From NCBI GenBank assembly GCA_013299055.1, contig JAAFKB010000016.1, positions 1 through 51,817 on the forward strand: a stretch of DNA of 51,817 nucleotides, written 5' to 3'. The position numbers and the translations under genes are program-made. Under the pieces are notes generated by a model. It searched no databases. It was not told the origin of the DNA and was given only the letters and a program-made list of their open reading frames with translations. Shown here in pieces: positions 35,994 through 45,743 of the stretch; the first letter of the stretch is position 1, and every line of letters begins with the position of its first letter. The stretch comes from Sphaerotilus sp. Its GTDB lineage: Bacteria > Pseudomonadota > Gammaproteobacteria > Burkholderiales > Burkholderiaceae_C.

Positions 35994-37085
35994 TCACGCC
36001 CGCAGGTCGATCACCTGCACCCGCACCCTGCGTTCCTTGTCCCCCCGCCGCACGGTCAGCTCCACCGTCGCGTCGATCCCCGCCCGCTCCAGCTCGCCGA
36101 CGAAGGTGGACAGCGTCTGCACCGGCTTGCCATTGACGCCGACGATGACATCCCCCAGGTCACCCGTCTGCGGGTTGTAGGGCACCAGTCCGGCCGACGC
36201 TGCTGGCGATCCACGTCCGACCGCCCCCAGCACCACCCCGGAAATCCCCGCCCGCGCCACCTGGTCCGGCGAGATCGGCGTCACCCCGATGCCCGGCAGC
36301 GGCGCGTGGCCCCGGTTGATGAGCGACGGCACCACCCGGTTCACCAGATCCACGGGAATCGCGAACCCGATGCCCGAGGAGCTGCCGCTGGCCGATCGGA
36401 TCGCCGTGTTCACCCCGATCAGCCGCCCCGCGCTGTCCAGCAGCGGCCCGCCCGAGTTGCCCGGGTTGATCGCCGCATCGGTCTGAATCACGCCGGCCAC
36501 CTCGCGGAAATTCGCCGTCGGCAGCTCCCGGTCCAGCGCGCTCACCAGCCCCTTGGTCAGCGTGCGCTGCAGGCCGAAGGGATTGCCGATCGCGTAGACC
36601 GTCTGCCCGATGCGCAGGTCGCGGGAGGTTCCCACCGGCACCGGGCGCAGGTTCTTCGGCACGGTCTTGAGCCGCAGCACCGCCAGGTCGTACTCGGCCG
36701 CCCCGCCGATCGGCTCGGCCTCGATGGGCTTGCCCGCGTCGAGCCGCACGAAGACCCGCCGCGCACCCTTGACGACGTGGAAATTGGTGACGACATGCCC
36801 GCCCGCGTCCCAGACGAAGCCCGAACCCGCGCCCTGGCTGACCTCCGCGCCGCCGAAGTTGCCACGCTGCACCGTCTCGGTGGTGATGTAGGCCACCGAC
36901 GGCGCCGACTGCTCGAACAGCCCCACCACCGTCAGCTCGTCCGGCAGCAGGCTCCCGCGGGCGGCGACGGGGCGCGGGACGGCCTCTTCCTTGCCACACG
37001 CCGCCAGCGGACAGGCCAGCGCCAGCAGCAGCGCCACGCGGGCCTCCAGTGTCACGGGGATCTTCGGCAAGTCGGGCAGGGTCAT
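35994..37085 (-). CDS. DegP/DegS-like trypsin-type serine protease lipoprotein with PDZ domain
   Basis: The 363-residue protein has a lipoprotein signal (ALACPLAAC) and an S1C protease domain with the His in VTNFHVVKG, the Asp in EYDLAVLRL and the Ser in NPGNSGGPLL. One C-terminal PDZ domain (about 265-360) contains GDVIVGVNGKPV. HtrA-like proteases degrade or sense misfolded envelope proteins. The ATG at 37085 has GGAGAG upstream, although the frame is open to 38093. Confidence 0.92.
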   Translation of the reverse strand: MTLPDLPKIPVTLEARVALLLALACPLAACGKEEAVPRPVAARGSLLPDELTVVGLFEQSAPSVAYITTETVQRGNFGGAEVSQGAGSGFVWDAGGHVVTNFHVVKGARRVFVRLDAGKPIEAEPIGGAAEYDLAVLRLKTVPKNLRPVPVGTSRDLRIGQTVYAIGNPFGLQRTLTKGLVSALDRELPTANFREVAGVIQTDAAINPGNSGGPLLDSAGRLIGVNTAIRSASGSSSGIGFAIPVDLVNRVVPSLINRGHAPLPGIGVTPISPDQVARAGISGVVLGAVGRGSPAASAGLVPYNPQTGDLGDVIVGVNGKPVQTLSTFVGELERAGIDATVELTVRRGDKERRVRVQVIDLRA

Positions 37086-37211
37086 GTTCTCTCCGGGCAA
37101 ACGCACCGCATCGCAGCGCCATTGCATTTTGTCACCACCCCGAGGCGGTATCCTCAAGCCCATGTCCATCCTGTCCACGCTCCACCGGGCCTCGGCGCCC
37201 CACCCCGCCTG

Positions 37212-38087
37212 ATGCGCGGCGGCATCGTGCAGGCGTCGCTCGCCTATGTGATCTGGGGATTGTTTCCGCTGTATTTCAGGCTGCTGCAGGGGGTCGTCGC
37301 GCTCGAAGTGCTGGCCCACCGCGTCGTGTGGTCGCTGGTCTTCCTGGTCGGGGTGCTGACCGTGCGGCGGCAATGGGCGTGGCTGGGGCCGGCCGTGCGC
37401 CAGCCACGGGTGCTCGGTCTGTTCCTGGCCTCGTCGGCGCTGATCGCCACCAACTGGTATGTCTACATCTGGGCGATAGGCCACGGCCGGGTGGTGGACG
37501 CGAGCCTGGGCTACTTCATCACGCCGCTGGTCAACGTGCTGACGGGCTGGCTGGTGCTGAAGGAACGCCTGCGGCCGCTGCAGTGGGCGGCGGTGGCGAC
37601 GGCGGCGGCGGGTGTGGCCTGGCTGACCTGGGCGCAGGGCGCGCCGCCGTGGATCGCGCTGATCCTGGCCGCGAGCTTTTCCACCTACGGCCTGCTGCGC
37701 AAGACGGCCACGCTCGGCGCCCTCGAAGGGCTGACGCTGGAGACGCTGCTGCTCGGGCCGCTCGCGCTGGCGGGCCTGGGCTGGGCGATCACGCAAGGAC
37801 AGGCGGACTTCCCCGGTGCGACACTCGACCTGCAGGGGCTGCTGGTGCTGACCGGACCGCTGACTGCCGTGCCGCTGCTGCTGTTCGCAGCCGGGGCGCG
37901 GCGCATCCCGCTGAGCCTGCTGGGCATGCTGCAGTACATCGGCCCGACGATCCAGCTCGCCCTCGGCGTCTGGCTGTTCCACGAGCCGTTTGCCGGGGCG
38001 CGGGCACAGGGCTTTGTCATCATCTGGGTGGCCTGCGCGCTCTTCAGCCTCGAACTCTGGTGGAACAGCCGCTCGACCTCGCCATGA
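37212..38087 (+). CDS. rarD: RarD-type EamA-family transporter
   Basis: A 291-residue inner-membrane protein with about ten helices forming two EamA halves. IVQASLAYVIWGLFPLYFRLL and LAHRVVWSLVF are RarD hallmarks, and the end LSLLGMLQYIGPTIQLALGVWLFHEPF is typical. E. coli RarD is linked to chloramphenicol sensitivity; the natural substrate is unknown. It is coupled to the next gene by ATGA. Confidence 0.9.
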   Translation: MRGGIVQASLAYVIWGLFPLYFRLLQGVVALEVLAHRVVWSLVFLVGVLTVRRQWAWLGPAVRQPRVLGLFLASSALIATNWYVYIWAIGHGRVVDASLGYFITPLVNVLTGWLVLKERLRPLQWAAVATAAAGVAWLTWAQGAPPWIALILAASFSTYGLLRKTATLGALEGLTLETLLLGPLALAGLGWAITQGQADFPGATLDLQGLLVLTGPLTAVPLLLFAAGARRIPLSLLGMLQYIGPTIQLALGVWLFHEPFAGARAQGFVIIWVACALFSLELWWNSRSTSP

Positions 38088-39451
38088 CCGCACTGACCCG
38101 ACTGCTGATCTCGCTCAAGGAAATGCTCATCACGGGCGGGCCGGTGCTGCTGCTGGCGGTCGGGCTGGTGTGGATGGCCTACGTGATGCTCGACCCGAAC
38201 CCGCCCCGGCGGATGGTGCTGGCCACGGGGACCGGCCAGGGCGCCTACGCCGAGTTCGGCAACCGCTACCAGCGCGCGCTGGAGAGACACGGCATCGAGG
38301 TGGTGCTGAAACCCACGCAAGGCTCGCTGGACAACCTGCAGCTGCTGCGCAGCGGGGAGGTGGACGCCGCGTTCGTGCAAGGCGGATCCGACGAGGTGCA
38401 GCTGGGCGAGGAAACCTCCGACGACACGCTGCTGAGCCTGGGCAGCCTGTTCCGCGAGCCGGTCTGGGTGTTCTACCGCGACGACATGGCCAAGGCGAAG
38501 CTCGGCCGCGAGACGCTCGACAGCCTGTCGCAGATGGCGGGCTGGCGGCTCAACGTCGGCCAGGACGGCAGCGGCGTGACCAACCTGATGCGCCGCCTGC
38601 TCGATGCCAACGGGCTCGACACCTCGACGATGCCGCTGGCCCGGCTGGCGACCACCCCCGCCGTCGTCGCGCTGCTGGCCGGCGAGATCGACGCGATGGC
38701 GATGGTCTCGGCGCCGGAGTCGCCCATCGTGCGCATGCTGCTGGTCACGCCCGGCGTGCGGCTGCTCGACTTCGCGCAGGCCGAGGCGTATGCGCGGCGC
38801 GTCCCGCAGGTCACCCCCGTCGGGCTGCCACGCGGCGTGGTCGATCTGGCGCAGGATCTGCCGGCGCAGGACGTGCGGCTGGTGGCGGCCACCGCGATGC
38901 TGGTCGTGCGCAAGGACACCCATCCCGCCCTGCAGCAGCTGCTGGTGCAGGCGGCGCGCAAGGTCCATGGCGAGCCGAACTGGTTCCAGCACAAGGGCGA
39001 GTTTCCCAAGGGGGTCGGCGGCGACTTCCCGCTGTCGGCGGAAGCCCAGCGTTTCTACAGCAGCGGCGAACCCATGCTGCAGCGCCATGTGAGCTTCTGG
39101 ATGGCGAATCTGGTGGACCGGATGTGGGTGGTGCTGGTGTCGATCATCGCGGTGCTGATTCCGCTGTCCCGGGTGGTGCCGCCGCTCTACAACTTCCGCA
39201 TCCGCTCGCGCATCTTCCGCTGGTACGGCAGCCTGCGCGAGATCGAGCAGCACCTCACCGACGGCACACGCGACGCCGACGGGCTGCTCGCCGAGCTGGA
39301 CCGCATCGACGAGCACGTCGAGCGGCTGCCGGTGCCACTGTCCTACGCCGACGAGCTGTACTCGCTGCGCAGCCACATCGCGATGGTGCGCCAGCGTCTG
39401 GGGACGGTGCAGGAGCGTGCACCCCCCCTGTCCGCCTCCGATCCGACCTGA
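38084..39451 (+). CDS. Membrane-anchored TAXI-family solute-binding protein
   Basis: The 455-residue protein has an N-terminal membrane helix (about 18-38), a TAXI-type binding domain (MVLATGTGQGAYAEFGNRY, then SGEVDAAFVQGG and LNVGQDGSGVTNLM) and a second helix near 345-365 followed by a charged cytoplasmic tail. TAXI proteins usually serve TRAP transporters, but no TRAP permease gene is present here, so it may act as a sensor or use a remote permease. Confidence 0.82.
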   Translation: MTALTRLLISLKEMLITGGPVLLLAVGLVWMAYVMLDPNPPRRMVLATGTGQGAYAEFGNRYQRALERHGIEVVLKPTQGSLDNLQLLRSGEVDAAFVQGGSDEVQLGEETSDDTLLSLGSLFREPVWVFYRDDMAKAKLGRETLDSLSQMAGWRLNVGQDGSGVTNLMRRLLDANGLDTSTMPLARLATTPAVVALLAGEIDAMAMVSAPESPIVRMLLVTPGVRLLDFAQAEAYARRVPQVTPVGLPRGVVDLAQDLPAQDVRLVAATAMLVVRKDTHPALQQLLVQAARKVHGEPNWFQHKGEFPKGVGGDFPLSAEAQRFYSSGEPMLQRHVSFWMANLVDRMWVVLVSIIAVLIPLSRVVPPLYNFRIRSRIFRWYGSLREIEQHLTDGTRDADGLLAELDRIDEHVERLPVPLSYADELYSLRSHIAMVRQRLGTVQERAPPLSASDPT

Positions 39452-39479
39452 TTTGACCCGACCCGACCGAGTTCACGCC

Positions 39480-41312
39480 ATGCCGATCTCTCCCATCCCC
39501 GAACGCCTCGCCCTGCTGCGCCAGCGCCTGCAGCACCACGGACTGGCCGCCGTGCTGGTGCCGTCCGCCGACCCGCACCTCTCCGAGTACCTGCCCGAAC
39601 GCTGGCAAGGGCGGGTCCGCTTCTCGGGCTTCACCGGCTCGATGGGCACGCTGGTGGTGACACCAACCCGCGCCGCCGTCTTCGCTGACAGCCGCTACTG
39701 GACCCAGGCCGAAGCGGAACTCGCCGGCACCACGGTCGCGCTGGTGAAGATCCCGACCGGCGCCGCGACGCACCACCTCGACTGGCTCGCGCAGACGCTG
39801 GCGGCGGGCGAGGTGCTGGCGGTGGACGCGGCCGTGCTCGGGCTCGCGGCGGCCAAGCAGCTCGGCGATGCGATGGCCGCCCGCGGCATCACGCTGCGCA
39901 CGGATCTGGACGTGCTCGACGCGGCATGGTCCGACCGGCCAGGGCTGCCCGTGGCGCCCATCCGCGAACACCGCGCCCCCCACGCCGCCGTGTCCCGTGC
40001 CGACAAGCTCGCGGCAGTGCGGGCCGAGGTGGTGCGGGCAGGGGCAGATCACCACCTCGTCTCCACCGTGGACGACATCGCCTGGATCACCAACCTGCGC
40101 GGTGCGGACGTGGACTACAACCCCGTCTTCCTCGCCCACCTGCTGATCGACGCCACCGCCAGCACCGCCGCACCGCAGGCCACGCTGTTCGTCGGCGCCG
40201 GCAAGGTCGACGCGGCCTTGCAGGCGCGGCTGGCCGTGGACGGCGTGCGGCTGGCCGACTACGCCGACGCCGCCCCGGCACTCGCCCGACTGCCCGCCGG
40301 CGCCACGCTGCTGGTCGATCCGAAGCGCATCACGCTGGGGCTGCGGCAGGCGGTGCCGGCAGGCGTGCGCGTGGTCGAGGCGATCAACCCGAGCACGCTG
40401 GCCAAGAGCCGCAAGACCGCCGCCGAGGCCGCCTTCGTGCGCGAGGCGATGGAGGTGGACGGCGCGGCGATGTGCGCGTTCTACGCCTGGTTCGAGTCGG
40501 CGCTCGGGCACGAGGCGATCAGCGAGCTGACCATCGACGAGCGCCTCACCGCCGAGCGTGCGCGCCAGCCGGGTTTCGTGTCGCTGAGCTTCCCGACCAT
40601 CGCCGGCTTCAACGCCAACGGCGCGATGCCGCATTACCGTGCCACGCCGGACGCGTTCGCCTGGATCTCGACGCCGGCAGGACTCGTCGCCGAAGGGCTG
40701 CTGCTGATCGACTCCGGCGCGCAGTACCTGGGCGGCACCACCGACATCACCCGCGTCTGGCCCATCGGCACGCCGAACGCCGCCCAGAAAGCCGACTACA
40801 CCCGCGTCCTCAAGGGCACGATCAACCTGTCACGCGCCCGCTTCCCCGCCGGCACGCTGTCGCCGCACCTGGACACGCTGGCCCGCGCCCCGCTGTGGGA
40901 AGCGGGGCTGGACTTCGGGCATGGCACGGGGCACGGCGTGGGCTACTTCCTCAACGTGCATGAGGGGCCGCAGAGCATCTCGCGCGCGGTGCCGGACGCC
41001 TCGATGGCGATGTGGCCCGGGATGATCACCTCGATCGAGCCGGGCCTGTACCGCGACGGCCGCTGGGGCATCCGCATCGAGAACCTGGGGCTGAACGTCT
41101 CGGTCGGCGAACCCGACGAGTTCGGCGAATACCTGGCCTTCGAGACGCTGACGCTGTGCCCGATCGACACGCGCTGCCTCGACCTGGGGCTGCTGCGCGA
41201 CGACGAGCGGCAGTGGCTCAACGGCTACCACGCCGAGGTCGCGCGCCGGCTGGCGCCGCGGCTGTCGGGTGCGGCGCTGGACTGGCTGCGGGTGCGCACC
41301 GCCCCGGTCTGA
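39480..41312 (+). CDS. M24-family Xaa-Pro aminopeptidase (large form)
   Basis: The 610-residue enzyme has two N-terminal creatinase-like domains and a C-terminal pita-bread domain. The dinuclear metal ligands are visible in LLIDSGAQYLGGTTDITR (two Asp), GHGTGHGVGYFLNVHEG (His) and MITSIEPGLYRDGRWGIRIEN (two Glu). It removes N-terminal residues ahead of proline. The length is that of the eukaryote-like aminopeptidase P group rather than E. coli PepP. Confidence 0.93.
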   Translation: MPISPIPERLALLRQRLQHHGLAAVLVPSADPHLSEYLPERWQGRVRFSGFTGSMGTLVVTPTRAAVFADSRYWTQAEAELAGTTVALVKIPTGAATHHLDWLAQTLAAGEVLAVDAAVLGLAAAKQLGDAMAARGITLRTDLDVLDAAWSDRPGLPVAPIREHRAPHAAVSRADKLAAVRAEVVRAGADHHLVSTVDDIAWITNLRGADVDYNPVFLAHLLIDATASTAAPQATLFVGAGKVDAALQARLAVDGVRLADYADAAPALARLPAGATLLVDPKRITLGLRQAVPAGVRVVEAINPSTLAKSRKTAAEAAFVREAMEVDGAAMCAFYAWFESALGHEAISELTIDERLTAERARQPGFVSLSFPTIAGFNANGAMPHYRATPDAFAWISTPAGLVAEGLLLIDSGAQYLGGTTDITRVWPIGTPNAAQKADYTRVLKGTINLSRARFPAGTLSPHLDTLARAPLWEAGLDFGHGTGHGVGYFLNVHEGPQSISRAVPDASMAMWPGMITSIEPGLYRDGRWGIRIENLGLNVSVGEPDEFGEYLAFETLTLCPIDTRCLDLGLLRDDERQWLNGYHAEVARRLAPRLSGAALDWLRVRTAPV

Positions 41313-41341
41313 GCCGGCCGCGCAGGACGCTCGACGCGGGA

Positions 41342-42703
41342 TCAGTAGGTCGTCGAGTCGCCACCGTTGCCGCTGCCGTCGCCCCGGTCATCGGTGCGGC
41401 GGCGCAGGCGAGCAGCGGCCTGGCGGTTCTCGTCCAGCGTACCCCAGTCGGCCGAAGGGAACGGCGGCATCGGCGACGGCTGCTCGCCCTTGGCGCGCTG
41501 GCGGGCGCTGGCGATGGCGTGGTGGGCGTTCCAGGCGGCTTCCTGGGTCTGCTGCAGCATCTGGAAGGCGCTGACCACCTTCTGCAGCCGCTCGGCCTGC
41601 AGGCGCAGGGCTTCGGCGGTGGAGGCACTCTCGGCGGCCATGGTGGCGTTGCTGGCGCTCAGGCGGTCCAGCAGCGCGACATCCTGCTCCGGCTGCAGTG
41701 CCTGAGGACCGCCAAGCTGCGGGTTCTGGCGGTGCTGCTCCAGGCAGTCGGTCATGCGCTGCACGGACACGACGATGGCGTCCATCGTCAGGTCCGCATC
41801 CCGGGCGAGCTGACCACCGAACTCGACCTTCTCCGCCGAGGCGTGGACCAGCGTCTTGATCTCCTTGGCCGCGTTGGCCGCCCGCACCGCCAGCGCCCGC
41901 ACCTCGCCGGCCACGGTCGCGAAGCCCTTGCCCTTCTCGCCCGCCTGGGCCGCTTCCACCGCCGCGTGCAGCGCCAGCAGGTTGGTCTGGAAGGCGATGT
42001 TGTCGATCTTGCCGATGATCTCGAAGATCTCGCGGCTGGAGGCGCGGATGTCGTCCATGTTGGCCACGACCTGCGACACCACCTCGCCGCCGCGCTGCGC
42101 CGCCGTCACCGCGACGCTGAGCATCTCCTGCGCCGTGCGCACCGACACCTGCAGCGGCTGGTCCGCTGCGGACAGCGCCACCGGGGCCACCACCGGCGAC
42201 CAGGCTGCGGCTTCGTCCGGGTGGGCCAGCCCGGGACTGGCGTGGGCGGTGTGCTGCGCGGCGTCCTGCGTGGCCGCCTGCAGGCGGCGGCGGATGTCGG
42301 TCATCGCGCGCAGCAGATGGCCGAACTCGTCTTGCTGGTGGTCGTCGACCAGGTCGTGGTCATCGCCGTCAGCCAGACGCTCGGCCATGTCGACGGCGCG
42401 GTCCAGCGGGTGCTTGATGCTGTCGATCAGCGTCCAGGCCACCAGCGTGCCGCCCAGCAGCGCCAGCGCCCCGAGCGTGCCCAACAACAGCGTCCATTGC
42501 TGCAGATGTGACTCGATCTGCGCCCGCTGCAGCGCGGTGAGGGGCTCGATCTGCAGGAGCTGGGACTGTCCATCCTGCAGCGCATGCACGCCGAACAGGG
42601 CCAGCACCAGCATCAGCCCGATCAGGGCACCAAAGCCCAGACCCAGGCGGGTGACCACGGTGAGATCGGCGAGCAGGCGGCGGGTGTGGTGAAACGAGAA
42701 CAT
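41342..42703 (-). CDS. Methyl-accepting chemotaxis protein with minimal periplasmic segment
   Basis: The 453-residue protein has two membrane helices (about 21-42 and 71-92) separated by under 30 residues, then HAMP (about 93-143), a Pro/Ala-rich break and the MCP signalling domain with tip IDNIAFQTNLLALHAAVEAA and GFATVAGEVRALAVRAA. There is no room for a normal ligand domain, so it may sense membrane state, cytoplasmic signals or a partner. It lacks a recognisable C-terminal CheR-docking pentapeptide. It is transcribed alone. Confidence 0.9.
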   Translation of the reverse strand: MFSFHHTRRLLADLTVVTRLGLGFGALIGLMLVLALFGVHALQDGQSQLLQIEPLTALQRAQIESHLQQWTLLLGTLGALALLGGTLVAWTLIDSIKHPLDRAVDMAERLADGDDHDLVDDHQQDEFGHLLRAMTDIRRRLQAATQDAAQHTAHASPGLAHPDEAAAWSPVVAPVALSAADQPLQVSVRTAQEMLSVAVTAAQRGGEVVSQVVANMDDIRASSREIFEIIGKIDNIAFQTNLLALHAAVEAAQAGEKGKGFATVAGEVRALAVRAANAAKEIKTLVHASAEKVEFGGQLARDADLTMDAIVVSVQRMTDCLEQHRQNPQLGGPQALQPEQDVALLDRLSASNATMAAESASTAEALRLQAERLQKVVSAFQMLQQTQEAAWNAHHAIASARQRAKGEQPSPMPPFPSADWGTLDENRQAAARLRRRTDDRGDGSGNGGDSTTY

Positions 42704-42890
42704 CGGGGACGGGCTCCGGACTGGTCGATGCCCCGATTCTGTTCAAGGTCTACGTTTTGCGAAATACATCACGTCTCGTCACACTGGCGTCGAAATGCAA
42801 GAGCCTGCATGCTGTGCCTGTGACCGGGGGAGCCGGATCCCGCAATCCGCTCCTGTACGTGGCCTGCGGTGCCGAAAGTTGCAAAGCCAG

Positions 42891-42906
42891 ACCTCCATCT
42901 GGAGGT
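42891..42906. repeat. Perfect 7-bp palindrome in an intergenic gap
   Basis: ACCTCCA-TC-TGGAGGT is a perfect dyad lying between the MCP start and the metalloprotease stop. The 2-bp centre is too short for an RNA hairpin, so an operator-like DNA site is possible, but no matching regulator is known to me. The rest of 42704-42966 shows nothing else I can support. Confidence 0.4.
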
Positions 42907-42966
42907 TTCAGGGGCCCGTGACCCGGGGTTCACGCAGTCCCCTGGCACCAGGCCAACCCGTGGCAT

Positions 42967-45687
42967 TCACACATTCGGTCGAACCACCTTGGCCTGCAGC
43001 GCCTCGCGCAGCATCTGGATGCTGTCGTTCAGGTGCGCGGCGTCTTCTGCTGACCAGCCGGAACGATAACGTACCGCTTGCAGCCGTGCCAGCAAATCCT
43101 CCACACGGCGCCGGATCTGCGTGCGCATTTCCACACGACCGAGCGGCGCGGGTTGCAGCAGCGACCCGATCAGCCGGGTGGCGTGCTCGCGCTGCAGGGC
43201 GCGGCGCAGCACCGGAATCCTGCCCCGGCCGGGCGCCAGCTCGGCCCAGACCGCCGCGTCCAGCCGCTGGTGCAGCACCGCCAGCGACAGCGCATCGGCC
43301 GGATGCTGGACCTTGTTCGCACCGTCGAGCAGCCGCAGGGCCACGCCTTCGCTCATGAGCTGCGCCAGCACGCTGCGCTGCAGGTCGGAGAGCTGCGTCA
43401 TCGGCGTGAAGTCGGTCGCCACCGCCGCGCCGCCGCTGAAGAGCGCGTCCGCCCGCTCCAGATAGTCCGGCGCCAGCCGCCGCTGCAGCGCGGGCGACAC
43501 GCCGAGGCTGTCCGGCGCCAGCACCTCCGCCAGCAGGGTGTCCAGCGCCGCGAGCTGCCGCTCGGCCACCACGGGGGTCAGCGGATCACGCCCGCTGCCC
43601 GGCGCATCGCGCAGCGTGCGCAGACCGCCGATCTGGCGCAGCAGCACACCGCTGACCCGCGCCACATCGCGCAACGCATAGGACACGCCACGGCGCAAGG
43701 CCGGGTAGTCTCCCTCTGCCACGGGCCGCGCCTCCAGCCGGCGCAGCAGATCGCGGGCAATGGCGATGCGCTTGCGCGCGAAGACGACCGGGTCATTGCC
43801 CAGATCGCCTTGCAGCGACTCGGGATCGACGCCGAACAGGTTGTCCTCGTCGGTACCGTAGGCGAGTTCCGGCTCGCTGCTGCGGGCGGCGATGCGCGTG
43901 AGTTCCGCGCTTTCCTGCTCGACCGCCAGGGGACGGTAGGCGTACTCGATCGCCCAGTGGTCATAGGGGCCGAGCGTGGTCAGGAACGGGGACACCGCCG
44001 CTTGCCCCCGCCCTGGCAGGTTGACCGCCGAGTAGTCCATCACCGAGCCGGACAACGCGTGGGTGCGGCTGAATTCGGGGTCGGACAACTGCGCATCGCT
44101 GTACACGGTCGAGGCCCGGAAATTGTGGCGCAGGCCGAGCGTGTGGCCGACCTCGTGCATCGTCACATCCTTCAGATACGCCTCGACGAACGCCTGCGTC
44201 TCGGGACCAGCCGGATCCAGCCCATCGCGCAGGGCCAGCACGTCCAGCGCATAGCCGAGCTGCTCGCCTGCCAGGTCCGCGTGCTGGCAGGCGCTGTCCG
44301 ACGACCCGCTGACGGGGCTGGCGTGGGTGAGAACCTGCGAGCGCAGGGTGCGGATGGCGCGTGAACTCAGGCTTTCGATGGCGATGTCGGCGTCCAGGAT
44401 CTCGCCGCTGCGCGGGTCCACATGCACCGGACCGACCGCGCCGAACACCGCGCTCGCATTGGTCATCCAGCGGATCGAAGCCACGCCCGTGTCGAGCGTG
44501 TCGAAGGTGGCGTCGTCCGGCTGGACCTTGACCACGATGGCGTCCTTGAACCCGAGCGGCTCGAACGCCTTGTTCCATTCGAGGATGCCAGCCGTGATCG
44601 GCGCTCGGTACCGCTGGGGCACGTTGCGGTCGATCCAGTAGGTGATCGGCTTGACCGGCTCGGACAACGCCGCCGCGGGGTCTTTCTTCTCCAGGCGCCA
44701 GCGGTGGATGTGGCGCAGGCGCGGGGTACGGGCGAGGTCGTCGCTGTAGTCGTCCACCGTGCTGAGGAAGTGGCCGAGGCGGGCGTCGGCGGCACGCGGG
44801 GCCATCGGTTTTTCGGGCAGGCGCGACAGCGAGTAGTGGATCTGCACGAACAGGCTGCGCGCATCGGGCAGTGTCCGCGGCACGCTCGGGCTGACCGCCG
44901 CCCCCGGCTGGGCTTCGCTGAGCGAGCCGGTGGCGAAGTGGCTTTGCACCTGCACCGCCAGCAGATCCGGCTGCGTCCGCACCGAGAGGATGGCGGAGTT
45001 GCGCGGATCGAGTCCGTAGCCCTGGCGGTAGGTGCGCTGGAGCTGCGCGCCGATGCCCAGCATGTCGCCCATGAACAGCGCATTGGCGTCGATCAGCACG
45101 GTCTTGCGGTCCGGGTGCGGCTGGCTGGCCACCGGGGTGCTGCCCAGCAGGCTGGGCGAGAAGGCCGCGGCGATGGCGCGGGCCTCGGGTGTCCCGGCCT
45201 TGGCCACGTACTGGGCATTGCGCGCGATGAGCTGCACCTGGTTGTGGACACGGCGGAACTCGACCCACTGCGCCCGCCCGGCCCCCGTGCGCCCGCCCAT
45301 CAGGCCACCCAGCACGCTGCCCTCGCCGATGCCGCCCGCGATCTTGGGCGAGAGGAAGAACGGCACGTTGAAGTCGTGCTCGGACAGCTCCAGCCAGACT
45401 TTTTCATCCTTCTGCCAGGCGGTGAGCATGCCGCCGAAGCGTTTGGCGTCCCGCATGACCAGCGCGAACGGCGGCAGCGGGTTGACCACGGGCGGCAGCG
45501 CGGCAGCGGCTGGTGCACCAGCGGCTGGGGCTGCGCCAGTGGGGCTGCTCGCAGCGGCGGCTGCACCGACCGGCCGCACCGCCGATGCAGCAGCAGCAGC
45601 CGCCGCCGTCGGCGCAACAGTCTGGTGGGCACAGCCGGTGAGCGCGGCCAGGGCCGCTGCCAAGGAAATCAGGGAATGCGGCGACAT
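42967..45687 (-). CDS. Zinc-dependent metalloprotease lipoprotein (DUF5117/DUF4953 type)
   Basis: The 906-residue protein has a lipoprotein signal ending LAALTGC, then a low-complexity Ala/Pro stretch (about 25-65). The long central part matches the bacterial DUF5117-type metalloproteases: PITYWIDRNVPQRYRAPITA, then HEVGHTLGLRHNF as the metzincin-like zinc site and SVMDYSAVN as a Met-turn. It is probably exposed in the periplasm or on the outer membrane; its substrates are unknown. The ATG at 45687 was chosen for the signal sequence although the frame is open to 47244. Confidence 0.9.
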   Translation of the reverse strand: MSPHSLISLAAALAALTGCAHQTVAPTAAAAAAASAVRPVGAAAAASSPTGAAPAAGAPAAAALPPVVNPLPPFALVMRDAKRFGGMLTAWQKDEKVWLELSEHDFNVPFFLSPKIAGGIGEGSVLGGLMGGRTGAGRAQWVEFRRVHNQVQLIARNAQYVAKAGTPEARAIAAAFSPSLLGSTPVASQPHPDRKTVLIDANALFMGDMLGIGAQLQRTYRQGYGLDPRNSAILSVRTQPDLLAVQVQSHFATGSLSEAQPGAAVSPSVPRTLPDARSLFVQIHYSLSRLPEKPMAPRAADARLGHFLSTVDDYSDDLARTPRLRHIHRWRLEKKDPAAALSEPVKPITYWIDRNVPQRYRAPITAGILEWNKAFEPLGFKDAIVVKVQPDDATFDTLDTGVASIRWMTNASAVFGAVGPVHVDPRSGEILDADIAIESLSSRAIRTLRSQVLTHASPVSGSSDSACQHADLAGEQLGYALDVLALRDGLDPAGPETQAFVEAYLKDVTMHEVGHTLGLRHNFRASTVYSDAQLSDPEFSRTHALSGSVMDYSAVNLPGRGQAAVSPFLTTLGPYDHWAIEYAYRPLAVEQESAELTRIAARSSEPELAYGTDEDNLFGVDPESLQGDLGNDPVVFARKRIAIARDLLRRLEARPVAEGDYPALRRGVSYALRDVARVSGVLLRQIGGLRTLRDAPGSGRDPLTPVVAERQLAALDTLLAEVLAPDSLGVSPALQRRLAPDYLERADALFSGGAAVATDFTPMTQLSDLQRSVLAQLMSEGVALRLLDGANKVQHPADALSLAVLHQRLDAAVWAELAPGRGRIPVLRRALQREHATRLIGSLLQPAPLGRVEMRTQIRRRVEDLLARLQAVRYRSGWSAEDAAHLNDSIQMLREALQAKVVRPNV

Positions 45688-45743
45688 GCGGATCCAGTGC
45701 GACAGCAACAATGAAAGCGCCGATTGTGGCCGCCGGCCACCGC

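Noticed and set aside
35994..38093. A 699-residue form of the DegP-like protease
   Set aside because: The N-terminal extension is antisense to rarD and would bury the clear lipoprotein signal; the ATG at 37085 has a ribosome-binding site.
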